Translations under genes and position numbers: made by a program
From: an uncultured Myxococcales bacterium
GTDB taxonomy: Bacteria; Myxococcota_A; Polyangia; Nannocystales; Nannocystaceae
Assembly: GCA_902826865.1 (NCBI GenBank)
Contig: CADEGN010000033.1
Span: 1 to 42,018, forward strand
DNA length: 42,018 nucleotides
Reading direction: 5' to 3'
Notes under the pieces: generated by a model
Told to the model about the DNA's origin: nothing
What the model saw: the letters and a program-made list of their open reading frames with translations, nothing else
Databases searched by the model: none
Shown here: positions 22,213 to 31,688 of the stretch, in pieces
Layout of the letters: every line of letters starts with the position of its first letter
Position numbering within the stretch: position 1 is the first letter of the stretch

Positions 22213-23694
22213 TCACGCCTCGGGTCGCCGACGGGTCCAGCCGTGCGCGAGTTCGAGTTGGTGCCCGAGCTGAAGCAATGTCACTTCATCACCCCACCGC
22301 GCGACGAACTGGATCCCGAGCGGCAGGCCATTCGCGTGGGTTGCCAACGGCAGCGAGATCGCCGGCTGCCCCGTAAGGTTGGCGAGCTGGGTGTTGGGGC
22401 AGGCCGCCAGCTGGGGGCCGTCGATCATCATCTCGCGGGCCAGCCGAGCGCCGGCCACGGTGGGCATTGTGGTGGAAATCGCCATGAGCACGCGCTGAAA
22501 AAAAGGCGGATCAAACGCTCCAACCCGCGCCGGCGGGGCAGCGAGGCTCGAGGTCACGAGCACGTCGTGGTCGGCGAAAAACTCGGCTATGCGCTGGTTG
22601 CAGCGCTGCACGAGATTTTGACAGTCGACGAACTCTTGGGCCGAAATGTTGCGACCGATCATGCGCGCCAGCGCGGTCAACGGCTCGATGTCGTTGCCCG
22701 CGGGGCGACCAAGTTCGCGTTCCCAGTAGCTGACATCCGCCGCGACGTTGGCTGCCACCAGGGTGCACCAGGCGCGGGCGAGGCCGCGACGGTCGAGCTC
22801 GGGTACCGCTTCGCAAACGACGTGGCCGAGCCGCCGCAGGTTCTCGGCGGTGCGTTCGACGGCGGCGGCGCACTCGGGGTGGTTTTCGCCCGGGAAGATC
22901 GACCCGGCGAACACGGCGATGCGCAGTGGCGGTGGCGGCTCCGCGATCGCGGTGGCGTAGGATCTTGGTGCTGGGCTTGGCACCCACGTCGTGCCAGGCT
23001 CACTGCCGGCCTCGACGTCGAGGGCGAGGGCGGTGTCTCGGATCGTCCGTGTCAGGACATGTTGCGCGACCAGCCCAGACCAGCCGTCGACGTTCGGCGG
23101 CCCGTTGGGCGTACGTCCTCGCGTTGGCTTGAGCCCGACTAGGCCGCAACAGGACGCGGGGATCCGGATCGATCCTCCGCCGTCCCCGGCCCCGGCGATC
23201 GGGACCATCCGCGCTGCCACCGCGGCCGCCGAGCCGCCGCTCGATCCCCCGGATGTGTGCGCGGTGTTCCACGGATTGCGCGTGGGTCCATGCAGGGCCG
23301 GTTCGGTCACGCCGACGATGCCGAACTCGGGCACGTTGGTCTTGCCAACCACCACCAGACCCGCCCGTTTCCACCGGCGAACGATCTCGCTGTCTTCGCG
23401 CGGCACCCAATGCTGCAACATGCGCGAACCGTAGGTGGTTGGCACGCCTGCGACGTCCATCAACAGGTCTTTGACCAACATCGGCACGCCGGTGAGCGGC
23501 CCATCGGGAAGCCCTTCGGCGATCTGGCGAGCTGCGCCGTCGAACAATCGTGTCACCACCGCGCCAAGCGTCCGGTCGCGAAGCTCGATGCGTTCGATCG
23601 CCGCCGCGAGCAGCTCGCTCGGTGAGAGTTCGCCACCACGAACAAGCTCGGCCATTGCAGTCGCGTCGAGTTCATCGTACTCGCGGAGCGCCAT
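22213..23694 (-). CDS. Amidase-signature family hydrolase
   Basis: 493 residues from the ATG at 23694 (AGAGCGG just upstream). The catalytic triad is complete and correctly spaced: Lys75 in GVPMLVKDLL, cis-Ser151 in TSGGSSGGSAAAVAAR, and nucleophile Ser175 in GDGGGSIRIPAS. Ser151 and Ser175 are 24 apart, as in malonamidase. Ending motifs LTGQPAISLP and GLPLGIQFVA are also family-typical. It hydrolyses an amide bond, but whether on a small amide, a peptide amide, a nylon-oligomer-like compound or another substrate cannot be read from the sequence. It is not the GatA subunit by context, as there is no gatB or gatC nearby. No signal peptide, so cytoplasmic. Divergent from typA. Confidence 0.9.
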   Translation of the reverse strand: MALREYDELDATAMAELVRGGELSPSELLAAAIERIELRDRTLGAVVTRLFDGAARQIAEGLPDGPLTGVPMLVKDLLMDVAGVPTTYGSRMLQHWVPREDSEIVRRWKRAGLVVVGKTNVPEFGIVGVTEPALHGPTRNPWNTAHTSGGSSGGSAAAVAARMVPIAGAGDGGGSIRIPASCCGLVGLKPTRGRTPNGPPNVDGWSGLVAQHVLTRTIRDTALALDVEAGSEPGTTWVPSPAPRSYATAIAEPPPPLRIAVFAGSIFPGENHPECAAAVERTAENLRRLGHVVCEAVPELDRRGLARAWCTLVAANVAADVSYWERELGRPAGNDIEPLTALARMIGRNISAQEFVDCQNLVQRCNQRIAEFFADHDVLVTSSLAAPPARVGAFDPPFFQRVLMAISTTMPTVAGARLAREMMIDGPQLAACPNTQLANLTGQPAISLPLATHANGLPLGIQFVARWGDEVTLLQLGHQLELAHGWTRRRPEA

Positions 23695-23950
23695 CCGCTC
23701 TGCCCATACCACAGGCCGAAAAATGACGACACGGCCGAACTTGGTGATGTGCGCCCGACCCGGCATCCGATGCGGTTGCTCGACGCGCCCGAGACCATCG
23801 CCGGCTGCCAGGAGCCGAGCGCGCCGCTGTGGCGCGTCCGAAAGCGCTAGTTCGGCGCGGCCCAGCGCGCTGTGACGCGGCCAGGCGCGCAACTGCGGCG
23901 GTTTGGCGAGGCCCGAGAGGGGCTTGGCGGGCCTATACGGGGCTTTGGGC

Positions 23951-23979
23951 TTGCCCCGGATGTGCCCGCCAGGTATGAC
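23951..23979 (+). promoter_or_regulatory. Candidate sigma-70-type promoter of typA, near-leaderless
   Basis: TTGCCC (23951-23956), a 17-base spacer, and TATGAC (23974-23979) match 4 of 6 bases each at -35 and -10. Transcription would begin about 23986-23987, only a few bases before the ATG at 23991. No Shine-Dalgarno sequence is visible there (CCGCCCGCTTC). The rest of the 296-base gap back to the amidase start holds no other clear signal. Confidence 0.42.
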
Positions 23980-23990
23980 CCGCCCGCTTC

Positions 23991-25847
23991 ATGGCCACGC
24001 GCCGAAACGATGTCCGCAACGTCGCGATCATCGCGCATGTCGATCACGGCAAGACGACGATGGTCGATGCCCTGCTGGAGGTCGCCGGCGCCTTCGAGCG
24101 CAGCGAGGTCGGTCGCGAGCAGGCGATGGACTCGGGCGATCTCGAGCGCGAGCGCGGCATCACGATCACCAGCAAGCCTACGGCACTGGTGTGGAACGGG
24201 ATTCGCATCAATATCGTCGACACGCCCGGGCACGCTGACTTCGGTGGCGAGGTCGAACGTGTGCTCAACATGGTCGACGCGGTTTTGCTGCTTGTCGATG
24301 CGGTGGAAGGTCCAATGCCGCAGACGCGCTTTGTCACCGAGAAGGCGGTCAAGCGCGGCCTGCCGATCCTGCTCGTGGTCAACAAGATCGACCGCGCCGC
24401 CGCAAGCCCGCACAAGGCAGTCGATGCCACCTTCGATCTGCTCGTTGCTCTCGGCGCGAGCGAGGCCCAGCTCGACTTCCCGGTGATGTTCGGCAGCGGT
24501 CGTGAACGCTTCGCCACGCGGGATCCCGAGGGTGAGCGTGGTGACGTGACGCTTATCCTCGACATGATCGTCGCGCACGTCCCCGCGCCAGAGGTCGATC
24601 CCGACGGCCCGCCCGCCATGTGGGTCTCAACGCTCCACCACGATCCGTACATGGGGTTCCTTGCCATCGGTCGCATCGCCAGCGGGCGATTCGGGGTGGG
24701 ACAACGCGTGGCGTTGATGCGACCCCTGGCAGATGGTCCGGCCCAGTGCACCGAGGTGTTTCGCGTGCAGAAGGTGCTCGGGTTTCAGGGCTTGCGCCGC
24801 TTCGAGCTCACCGACGCCCAGGCCGGCGACATCGTCGCCGTCGCTGGAATGGAAACGCTCCAGGTCGGCGACACGCTCACCGCCGAAAGTCCCGAGCAGC
24901 GTACGGTGTTCCCGGCGCTGACGGTTGACCCTCCGACGTTGTCGATCCGTATGCGCACCAACGACGGGCCATTTGCCGGGCTCGAAGGGCAATGGGTCAC
25001 GTCAAGGAAGCTGCGAGAGCGCCTATATCGCGAGGTGCGTTCCAACGTCGCGCTGCGCGTGTTCGATACCGATTCTCCCGACGAGTTTGAGGTCCATGGG
25101 CGGGGCGAGCTCCACCTCACGGTGCTGATCGAGACCATGCGGCGCGAGGGCTACGAGGTCTGCGTGGCCCGGCCCAAGGTCATCTTGCGTGAGGAGCATG
25201 GACGGACGCTCGAGCCGTTTGAGCGGGTGCTCGTGCAGTGCGACAGCGAATACGCCGGCGCGATCATCGAGCACATTGGAAAATACGGTGAGATGACGGT
25301 GATGGAGGAAGACGGTCCGGGGCGAACACGGATGGAGTTTGTCGCCCCCACGCGGGCGCTGATCGGCTACCGCTCCGACTTTCTCACCCAGACGCGCGGG
25401 ACCGGCGTCATCTCCTCGGTGTTCGAGCGCTATGGCCCGTTCTCGGGGGCGATCAAATTGCGGCAAAACGGCGTGATGATCGTGATGGAGCGCGGCGAAA
25501 CCTCGACGTACTCCCTCCACCGCTTGCAAGATCGCGGGCCGTTGTTCGTCGGCCCCCAGACGAAAGTCTACGCTGGCATGGTCATCGGTGCGCACGTCCG
25601 CGACGTCGACATCATCGTCAATCCGAATATCGCCAAGAAGCTCACCAACGTGCGCTCCGCGGGCGCCGACGAGAAGCTGTTCCTTACGCCGCCGAAGCAG
25701 CTCTCGCTCGAGCAGGCGCTGTCCTTTATCGCCGACGACGAGCTGGCGGAGATCACGCCCAAGAGCCTGCGGTTGCGCAAGCGGATCCTCGATCACAACG
25801 AGCGCAAGCGACTTGAGAAGCGCAGCGCCGAAATGATCGAGGACTGA
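23991..25847 (+). CDS. typA: Ribosome-associated GTPase TypA/BipA
   Basis: 618 residues, normal length for the family. The GTPase motifs are all present: [14 protein letters not shown] (P-loop), [11 protein letters not shown] (switch I), [16 protein letters not shown] (switch II), and NKIDR (G4). Translation-factor beta-barrel and EF-G-like domains follow, for example [19 protein letters not shown] and ARPKVI near the centre. The family C-terminus ends [20 protein letters not shown], the loop placed near the ribosome A site in BipA structures. TypA acts on 50S assembly and translation under stress and cold. It is a stand-alone gene, convergent with the TonB-like gene (18 bases between stops). 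The start is unambiguous, though no Shine-Dalgarno is seen. Confidence 0.96.
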   Translation: MATRRNDVRNVAIIAHVDHGKTTMVDALLEVAGAFERSEVGREQAMDSGDLERERGITITSKPTALVWNGIRINIVDTPGHADFGGEVERVLNMVDAVLLLVDAVEGPMPQTRFVTEKAVKRGLPILLVVNKIDRAAASPHKAVDATFDLLVALGASEAQLDFPVMFGSGRERFATRDPEGERGDVTLILDMIVAHVPAPEVDPDGPPAMWVSTLHHDPYMGFLAIGRIASGRFGVGQRVALMRPLADGPAQCTEVFRVQKVLGFQGLRRFELTDAQAGDIVAVAGMETLQVGDTLTAESPEQRTVFPALTVDPPTLSIRMRTNDGPFAGLEGQWVTSRKLRERLYREVRSNVALRVFDTDSPDEFEVHGRGELHLTVLIETMRREGYEVCVARPKVILREEHGRTLEPFERVLVQCDSEYAGAIIEHIGKYGEMTVMEEDGPGRTRMEFVAPTRALIGYRSDFLTQTRGTGVISSVFERYGPFSGAIKLRQNGVMIVMERGETSTYSLHRLQDRGPLFVGPQTKVYAGMVIGAHVRDVDIIVNPNIAKKLTNVRSAGADEKLFLTPPKQLSLEQALSFIADDELAEITPKSLRLRKRILDHNERKRLEKRSAEMIED

Positions 25848-25865
25848 CTTCCGGCGTGGGGCGGC

Positions 25866-26993
25866 TCAGTTGGTTTCGTCGTAGGGCGCGAACTTCTGCT
25901 TGCTCCGCCGCCCGCGGTTGAGGGCCTCGAGTTCGGCGGTGCTATACGCGTCCGCGCTATCGCGCGGGGCATGGCGGCGCACGAATGCGACGATTTGCGC
26001 GCGGGCCTTCTCGCCGGCGCTGTGGCGGAGTTTGTCGATCCGCGAGTCTTCGGCCCCCTCGAAGCCCGGCAAGGCGATCTTCAGCGTCTCCTCGCATTCG
26101 TCCCAGCGCTTGAAGATCGTCTTGCGCCGCGCCACCGCCGGCCGCGCGTCTTCCGACCAAATCTCGACCAAATCGCGGTAAAGCTGCTTGATTCGGCGAT
26201 CGATCTGCGTCTCTGCGAAGGCCACGGCGATCGCCAGACGGAACTCGAACGTGCGTTTGAGGAACTGCGATTTCTCGCGCGCCCACAGCTCTTTCTTCTG
26301 CGCCTTTGAGACGAGGCTGTAGAGGTCAGGCGCATGAACGCCGCCTCCGGTGCTGAACATCCGATCGGAGAAGTGCACGCGGCCGTCGGGCAGAAGCTTG
26401 GCGAAAAACTGACCGCCCGGCGGCGTGTAAACCAACTCGCCCTTCTTGTTGCGGACGAATGTGTCGTCTTTGCCCGAGCCACCCGTGCCGCCCGAGCCAT
26501 CGGTGGCGCTCGGTGCCGCGGGGCCACTCGGGCCAATCATCCTGCGTCGCGTCTCGTCGCTGAGCCGCGGGCTCGTCTTTCCCGCCACGCTCGCGGTGCG
26601 CCCGCGCAAGCCGTCGATTTCGAGCCGCGGCGGCGTTGACGGATCGGAGATGGACTCGGCGGGCGGAGGCGTCGGGCCTGGCGGAGCAGGGGACGGTGCG
26701 GTTGCCGGTGGTGTCGGATCGGCCCGCGCCTTGGTTTCGCGGGCGGATGCTCGGGGCGCCGGCGTCGGCTCTGTGGTTGCGGGTGGCGGTGGTTCGCTCG
26801 AAGGTGGCTGCGTCGAGTTCGGTTGGGCGACCGGTGGGGCTGTGACCGTCGTGAGCTCGATGAGGTCGATCGGCGCGTACACGAGGCCGCTGCTGGTCCG
26901 CAGCTCGGCGGGCGGCAAGATCGCGAGGGTCACTAGCACCGCCGTGTGCGTTGCCAGCGAAGCGACCGCGATCCCAAGCGAGCGCCGCGTCAT
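25866..26993 (-). CDS. TonB-like envelope-spanning Pro-rich protein with helical C-terminus
   Basis: 375 residues from the ATG at 26993, with GGTGGGG upstream. Residues 5-30 are a basic start and one transmembrane helix (SLGIAVASLATHTAVLVTLAIL). A Pro/Thr/Ala/Glu-rich arm of about 80 residues follows, as in TonB-type proteins that cross the periplasm. Residues 150-375 are a mixed region with a beta-like stretch (GELVYTPPGGQFFAKLLPDG) and then a long alpha-helical end rich in charged residues (IDRRIKQLYRDLVEIW, KAQKKELWAREKSQFLK). The standard TonB C-terminal box is not recognisable, and no ExbB/ExbD genes are nearby. It may couple an inner-membrane machine to the outer membrane; the partner is unknown. 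Confidence 0.7.
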   Translation of the reverse strand: MTRRSLGIAVASLATHTAVLVTLAILPPAELRTSSGLVYAPIDLIELTTVTAPPVAQPNSTQPPSSEPPPPATTEPTPAPRASARETKARADPTPPATAPSPAPPGPTPPPAESISDPSTPPRLEIDGLRGRTASVAGKTSPRLSDETRRRMIGPSGPAAPSATDGSGGTGGSGKDDTFVRNKKGELVYTPPGGQFFAKLLPDGRVHFSDRMFSTGGGVHAPDLYSLVSKAQKKELWAREKSQFLKRTFEFRLAIAVAFAETQIDRRIKQLYRDLVEIWSEDARPAVARRKTIFKRWDECEETLKIALPGFEGAEDSRIDKLRHSAGEKARAQIVAFVRRHAPRDSADAYSTAELEALNRGRRSKQKFAPYDETN

Positions 26994-27201
26994 GCCCCAC
27001 CCACCATACCGCCGCACAGAGCCACGGCCAGCCACCCCCGTGACGATTTTCGCGCCCCGTGCGTAGCCCTCCCCCGGGAGCATCTGTGGGGGCGCGCGCG
27101 ACGCTCACGCATGCACCAGGGCGTGGCGTGCGTCGGTCGCCGGTCGTGCGAGACTCCTCCGGGGCGCGCGCGACGGCGCCGGAGAGACCCGCGAACGAAC
27201 C

Positions 27202-27756
27202 ATGGTCCCTCGTCCACGCACAACCCTCCCAGGGGCGATGCCTTCGGCCTATCAGCGGCCCCGTCGTGGGCGCGTGGTCCTGCTCGCCGCGGCTGTGGCG
27301 ATGTATAGCTCATTCCTGCTGCTCGCCTCCCCGGATGCCGGGACCCTCGACACCCGCCTCGCCTACACTCCGAGGAGCGCGATCCAATTCCTCGAAGGAC
27401 TGTCGGTTGGCGATCGCGCAACGTACCGAGTGTTCGCGTTCGCCGATCTAGGGTTCATCCCGATCTATGCCGCGCTGCTGGTGACATGGTTTCGGTTTCT
27501 CCGCGTGCGCGGGGCATTGACGCTGAAGCCAGCCTTCGCGCTCGTGCCCGCCGCGATCGATGTGATCGAGACCACAGCGATCGCCCTCGCCCTGGGACAT
27601 GCGGCGATGCCCGCGGGACTGGGATGGGCGATGGCGATCGCGACACCACTGAAGTGGTTGACTGTCGCCGCCGTGGCGGTCGCGATCGTTATCGGCGAGC
27701 TGCGGTGGTTCAAGGCTTGGCGGTCGCGTCGCGTGGTGCTCGCCGACATCGATTGA
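27202..27756 (+). CDS. Hypothetical four-helix membrane protein
   Basis: 184 residues from the ATG at 27202; an ATG at 27238 is possible. Hydrophobic stretches lie at GRVVLLAAAVAMYSSFLLLA, FADLGFIPIYAALLVTWF, ALVPAAIDVIETTAIALAL and WLTVAAVAVAIVIGEL. The loop between the first and second is about 35 residues and contains many charged residues. This is a plausible integral membrane protein, but I see no family motif. It precedes the TPR protein by about 100 bases on the same strand, so co-transcription is possible. Confidence 0.6.
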   Translation: MVPRPRTTLPGAMPSAYQRPRRGRVVLLAAAVAMYSSFLLLASPDAGTLDTRLAYTPRSAIQFLEGLSVGDRATYRVFAFADLGFIPIYAALLVTWFRFLRVRGALTLKPAFALVPAAIDVIETTAIALALGHAAMPAGLGWAMAIATPLKWLTVAAVAVAIVIGELRWFKAWRSRRVVLADID

Positions 27757-27854
27757 TGGTGGCATGGGCGAGACCGCCCCTCGCTCGCCGTGTACCACTG
27801 GCGGTCGCGATCGCGACATGATCGTCATGGGGGCGGCGGACACTACCTGCGCGG

Positions 27855-28916
27855 GTGCGGAGGCCAGAACATGGGCGCTCGAGGGGGCGGATCTGGCGGC
27901 CCGAGCCGTACTCCCTTTCACGCACTCGACGGCGCTTTCGCGCCGCAGTGCTCCTGGTCGCGCTGCACCTCGCGGTCTGCGTCGCTTTTCCCTGGCGGGC
28001 GCCGCGGCGGTCGGGCGTACTCGCCCTCGCCACGGCCGAGTTTGAAGCGGGGCGCTGGAGCGCGGCGGTGAACTACGCCGAGGCTGCGTTGGCGGGGACC
28101 GACGATGCGGAGGTGCAGGCGTCGGCGTTTCTGATCCGCGGGCGCGCGCTCGATCGCAGCGGCGAAGCCATTCTTGCAGAGGACAGCCTGTGGCGCGCCA
28201 ACGCGCTCGCCTCCCGCGCTCACGCGCCAGGGCTCGGCGTGACTGCCCTGATCCAGCTCACGTACGTCATCGGCCGCAACCCTACGCGTACGAGCGAGGC
28301 CGAGCGGATCGCCGACCTCGTGGCGCTTCGCATCGAGGAGCTCGGCACGCCGCCGCCGGCGCGCGCGCAACTCGACGTCGCACTCGGGGTCGTCGCGCAG
28401 GCGGCGGGCCGTCCGAACGATGCGGTTGGTCACCTGCGGCGCGCGTTGGATACATATGGGCGCACCATCGGCGACGACCACCCGGACGCGCTGCGTGCCG
28501 CCATCAACCTCGGCAATGCCTTGCGCGCCGCGGGGGCACCGCAGGAGGCGGAGGAGGTGCTACGGGGCGCCCACGCGGGTCTCGTGCGGGCGCACGGGCT
28601 TGATCACCTGGACGTCGCTGTGGCCCAGGCCGACTTGGCCCTCGCCGTGATCAGTTGCGGTCGACCGCGTGATGCGGTGGCGTTGTTGCAGGACTCGATC
28701 GCGACGCGCGAGCGGCTGGATCGTCATCATCCTTCGATCGCGACAGCGCGCTACAACCTGGCAATGGCGTGGCAGCGTGCCGGGGAGGCCGCGGCCGCGC
28801 ATGGCCAGTTCGTCGCTGCGCTTGTTCACCGGGCAAGCACGGCCGACCCTGCTGGGCTCGCTCCCTTCGCGCGCGGGTTGGCGGACGCTACGGCCGTGCT
28901 CGGCCGGTCGCGATGA
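27855..28916 (+). CDS. Membrane-anchored TPR-repeat protein
   Basis: 353 residues from the GTG at 27855; a GTG at 27948 would give a cleaner signal anchor. Residues 28-46 are hydrophobic after an Arg-rich start. The rest consists of TPR units with the kinesin-light-chain-like pattern of myxobacterial TPR proteins, such as GDDHPDALRAAINLGNALRA, LDHLDVAVAQADLALAVISC and HHPSIATARYNLAMAWQRAG. In myxobacteria such repeats often follow a protein kinase domain, but no kinase is present here. This may be a stand-alone scaffold or the remains of such a protein. The partner is unknown. The stop is 16 bases from the end of the convergent DUF4261-like gene. Confidence 0.75.
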   Translation: MRRPEHGRSRGRIWRPEPYSLSRTRRRFRAAVLLVALHLAVCVAFPWRAPRRSGVLALATAEFEAGRWSAAVNYAEAALAGTDDAEVQASAFLIRGRALDRSGEAILAEDSLWRANALASRAHAPGLGVTALIQLTYVIGRNPTRTSEAERIADLVALRIEELGTPPPARAQLDVALGVVAQAAGRPNDAVGHLRRALDTYGRTIGDDHPDALRAAINLGNALRAAGAPQEAEEVLRGAHAGLVRAHGLDHLDVAVAQADLALAVISCGRPRDAVALLQDSIATRERLDRHHPSIATARYNLAMAWQRAGEAAAAHGQFVAALVHRASTADPAGLAPFARGLADATAVLGRSR

Positions 28917-28932
28917 CCATTCGCACCCCCGC

Positions 28933-29670
28933 TCAGCTGGGGAGATCGAGCTTGATCACCACGCCGTCGCGTCCGCTCGGGTTCTCGACCCGCGCAATGA
29001 CCAGCTTCTCCTCGGCGGTGCGCCCAAGCGTATCGCCGGTGGGCAGCTGCTTGGTCGGATCGTCGAGCATCCACCGAACCATCGCAAACACGAAGTCGAG
29101 CGCGCCCTTTCCTTTTATGGGGCACGTCACATAGACCTCCTCGCGTCCGTAGCGGGTCATTCCATGGGTCAGAAACGACATGCGGTCGTCGGACTCGGCG
29201 CCGACCGTGACATCGACCGCGAGCTCGGCGGGCAGCTTGCCGCGTTCTCGTCCCACCGCGGCGAGCTCCGCAAACAAGCCGGGGTTATGGAAGACAGCCC
29301 CGTGGCCGAGCATCGCCGCCGCTGCGTTGGTGCCGCGGAGCACGGCCGCGGTGAGCGCGGCCAGCGTGGCGTCGCGCTCGCCGTCGCTCCCCTGGAGGCC
29401 GATCGCCGTGACGATGAGGTGGCCCTTTGCCTCGGCGATGTCTTCGGCCGGCGCCGCCGTCGGTCCGCGTGCCATGCCCGCAGCATCGGGGTGCGGCGCA
29501 TCGACGGCCATCACCACGAGCTGCGCACCGTCGGGCAAGTCGAACATCTGGGGTGACTCGATCTCCGCGACGTGCGTCAGCTCGAGGCCCATCCCGGCAC
29601 CCGCGGCGATCACAGCAGCGACGTCGAGGGGTTGCGGGCGGCGGACGAGGACGAAGGCGATGTCGACCAT
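28933..29670 (-). CDS. DUF4261-like cytoplasmic protein
   Basis: 245 residues from the ATG at 29670; the frame continues 16 codons upstream but the start MVDIAFVLVRRPQPL fits better. Features that recall DUF4261 are DGAQLVVMAVDAPHP near 50, ALTAAVLRGTNAAAAMLGHG near 115, and a conserved-looking tail with GREEVYVTCPIKGKGALDFV and KLVIARVENPSGRDGVVIKL. No signal peptide, membrane segment or enzyme motif is seen. The family has no established role. It is next to the sugar-dehydrogenase gene on the same strand, with 57 bases between them, which may be one transcript. Confidence 0.6.
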   Translation of the reverse strand: MVDIAFVLVRRPQPLDVAAVIAAGAGMGLELTHVAEIESPQMFDLPDGAQLVVMAVDAPHPDAAGMARGPTAAPAEDIAEAKGHLIVTAIGLQGSDGERDATLAALTAAVLRGTNAAAAMLGHGAVFHNPGLFAELAAVGRERGKLPAELAVDVTVGAESDDRMSFLTHGMTRYGREEVYVTCPIKGKGALDFVFAMVRWMLDDPTKQLPTGDTLGRTAEEKLVIARVENPSGRDGVVIKLDLPS

Positions 29671-29727
29671 TCGGCCCAACGTAACACGGACCCGGCACGA
29701 ACTTCCGACACCGGGCACTAGGGCCGG

Positions 29728-31206
29728 TCACCGGACGGGGACAAGCTTGAAGATCTCGTCGCCGAACATGCCGCCGGTGAAGAACACCTCGCCCCAGGCG
29801 TTGGTGCCGCTGCCCGCGGCCGCGAGGTTTGAGGCGTCGATGACGCCCAGATCGGTGAGCGTCTCATCCTCGAATCGCAGGGCCGACACACCGGGAGCAC
29901 AAAAGTCGGCACGAAAGTGCAGGCCCTGCCAGGCGGGGACCTCGCAGCTGTTGTAGATCGGTCCCACGATCACGGCGCAGGCCGGAGCGTGGTCGTACTC
30001 GATCAGGGGTGCGATCACGCCGATATCGTTGGGCTGATTGGGCGCCGCGGTGGTGTCGCAATTCTGGATGGCGGCGCAGTGGTTGCCCTCGAGATAAGGC
30101 CACCCGTAGTGGTTGCCGGGTCGCACGAGCGATACCTCCTCCCAATAATCGTTGCCGACATCGCCGACGTAGATGTCGCCTGTCGTGGGGTGGAAGTACC
30201 AGCGCCAGGGGTTTCGCACGCCCTCGGCCCAGATCTCCGGGGCATAGTCGGGATCTTCGACGAACGGGTTGTCGTCGGGAATCGTGTAGTCGAACGGCCC
30301 GAACTCGGGGCATGCGCCACAGACGATCGGGTCATCCGGCGTACCGTCAGGTTCGACGCCGATGCGGATGAATCGTGAGTGGATCGCGTGGGTGTCGTAC
30401 ACGGCCATGTCATCGGCGCCGTCACCGAGGCCGATCATCAACCATCCAGCGGAATCGAACGCGATCATCCCACCGTAGTGGATGCCTGTTCCGTTGTAGA
30501 CCTCGAGGATCGTGGTGCCGGAGTCCGGATCGATCGGGGTGAGCTCGGCTGGATCGATGAAGTACTCGGCGATCCGGCTGCGGCCGTCGGGCTCCGCCGC
30601 GTAGTAGATATAGAAGCGCGGATCGTCTGGGTAGTCGGGGTGAAACGCGATCGAGAGCAAACCCTGCTCGTTCATGTTGATCACCTGATCCGCAATATTG
30701 AGGATCGGCGTATCTGGGGCGGTATCCTGGCCCGGCTCGAGGACGCTGATTAAGCCGGCCTGCTGAACCACGAACAAACGATCGGGCTGCGTTGGATCGC
30801 CCGCGACATGGGTCACGCGCGAGGTAAATCCGCTCGCAATCGAAACGAAGTTCATTTCGGGATCGCCCGCGACGGGGTCGTAAGGGCAGGGCGGCGACAC
30901 GCTGCCGTCGCTGCTGCTGCCCTCGGTGTTGCCGCCGCTGCTGCCGCCGTCGCTCGTGCCGCTGCCGGTCGTCGTGGCCGTGCCGTCGGCAGGGCCGGAG
31001 CCGCTCGCATCGCCGGTTGTGGTACCGGGTGAGGAGGTCATCGTGTTTAGGCCGGTCGTCGTTGCCGCCGAATCGGTTCCCGCGCCCGGGCCGGTCGAGG
31101 CGCTCTCCTCGCCACCGCCGTCGTTGCCGCCACCGTTGGATGCGCAGCCAGGGATGGCCAACGCCATGCCAACGGTCGAGAGCAGAAGACGGGCCGAGAA
31201 TGCCAT
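29728..31206 (-). CDS. PQQ-type sugar/sorbosone dehydrogenase-like lipoprotein (GSDH family)
   Basis: 492 residues. The signal peptide ends IPGC, a good lipobox, so the mature form is lipid-anchored at Cys21. About 75 residues of Ser/Thr/Gly linker follow. The propeller part includes RVTHVAGDPTQPDRLFVVQQ, GLLSIAFHPDYPDDPRFYIY and HYGGMIAFDSAGWLMIGLGD. It continues with RNPWRWYFHPTTGDIYVGDV and GNHYGWPYLEGNHC. These match the six-bladed soluble glucose/sorbosone dehydrogenase family, including GxGDG and the NPxR/W region. The family oxidises sugars with PQQ, but many members are non-catalytic, and I cannot confirm all PQQ-binding residues. Low-complexity linkers of this kind are shared with the lipoproteins at 453 and 40092. 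Confidence 0.87.
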   Translation of the reverse strand: MAFSARLLLSTVGMALAIPGCASNGGGNDGGGEESASTGPGAGTDSAATTTGLNTMTSSPGTTTGDASGSGPADGTATTTGSGTSDGGSSGGNTEGSSSDGSVSPPCPYDPVAGDPEMNFVSIASGFTSRVTHVAGDPTQPDRLFVVQQAGLISVLEPGQDTAPDTPILNIADQVINMNEQGLLSIAFHPDYPDDPRFYIYYAAEPDGRSRIAEYFIDPAELTPIDPDSGTTILEVYNGTGIHYGGMIAFDSAGWLMIGLGDGADDMAVYDTHAIHSRFIRIGVEPDGTPDDPIVCGACPEFGPFDYTIPDDNPFVEDPDYAPEIWAEGVRNPWRWYFHPTTGDIYVGDVGNDYWEEVSLVRPGNHYGWPYLEGNHCAAIQNCDTTAAPNQPNDIGVIAPLIEYDHAPACAVIVGPIYNSCEVPAWQGLHFRADFCAPGVSALRFEDETLTDLGVIDASNLAAAGSGTNAWGEVFFTGGMFGDEIFKLVPVR

Positions 31207-31259
31207 CGGCCGACCCTAGCAGAGCCGACCGTTGATCTCCACCCGGCGGCGGCGTCCGG

Positions 31260-31688
31260 CTAGGAAAACAACTCGGCCGCCACGGCCTCGGGCGCTCGGC
31301 CGTCGGCTCGGCCTGCGATCGTGGCGGCGTCGTGGCGATTGCATGCGCGCTCGATCAGCTCGAGCCACCACATGCGCTCGAACGTAGTTGCCTGGGCGGA
31401 TCGCAGCTGCCGCACCACTTCCGTCCAATCGGCGAGCGAGGCGCTAACCTGCGGTGCTGGCGGGGAGATCGCCAACTCGGCCACGGTGCGCGCCCCGAAG
31501 CAGGCGGTGCCCTCGAGGACGTCGGCGATCGAAAACTCGTTGGCCGTGCAGTCGTTGAGCGAGTCGATCAGCATTTGGGCATCAAGGCCGAGCCGGTGGC
31601 TTTCGACAATGGCGCTGCACAACCGTTCTATTCGGGTGATCTCGGCGGGGTCGAGGCGCGGCACGGACAGCGCGACGGGTAACGACAT
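31260..31688 (-). CDS. Hypothetical soluble protein
   Basis: 142 residues. It is predicted mostly alpha-helical, with alternating charged and hydrophobic residues (EITRIERLCSAIVESHRLGL, WTEVVRQLRSAQATTFERMW) and a Cys-containing centre (NDCTANEFSIADVLEGTACF). There is no signal peptide or membrane segment. No family recognised. Codon use matches the neighbours. It may form a unit with the sugar dehydrogenase downstream on the same strand (gap 53 bases), but nothing links their roles. Confidence 0.6.
   Translation of the reverse strand: MSLPVALSVPRLDPAEITRIERLCSAIVESHRLGLDAQMLIDSLNDCTANEFSIADVLEGTACFGARTVAELAISPPAPQVSASLADWTEVVRQLRSAQATTFERMWWLELIERACNRHDAATIAGRADGRAPEAVAAELFS

Noticed and set aside
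21478-23142. 554-codon plus-strand frame opposite the Trp-rich lipoprotein and amidase
   Set aside because: Shadow; the amidase triad on the minus strand is complete.
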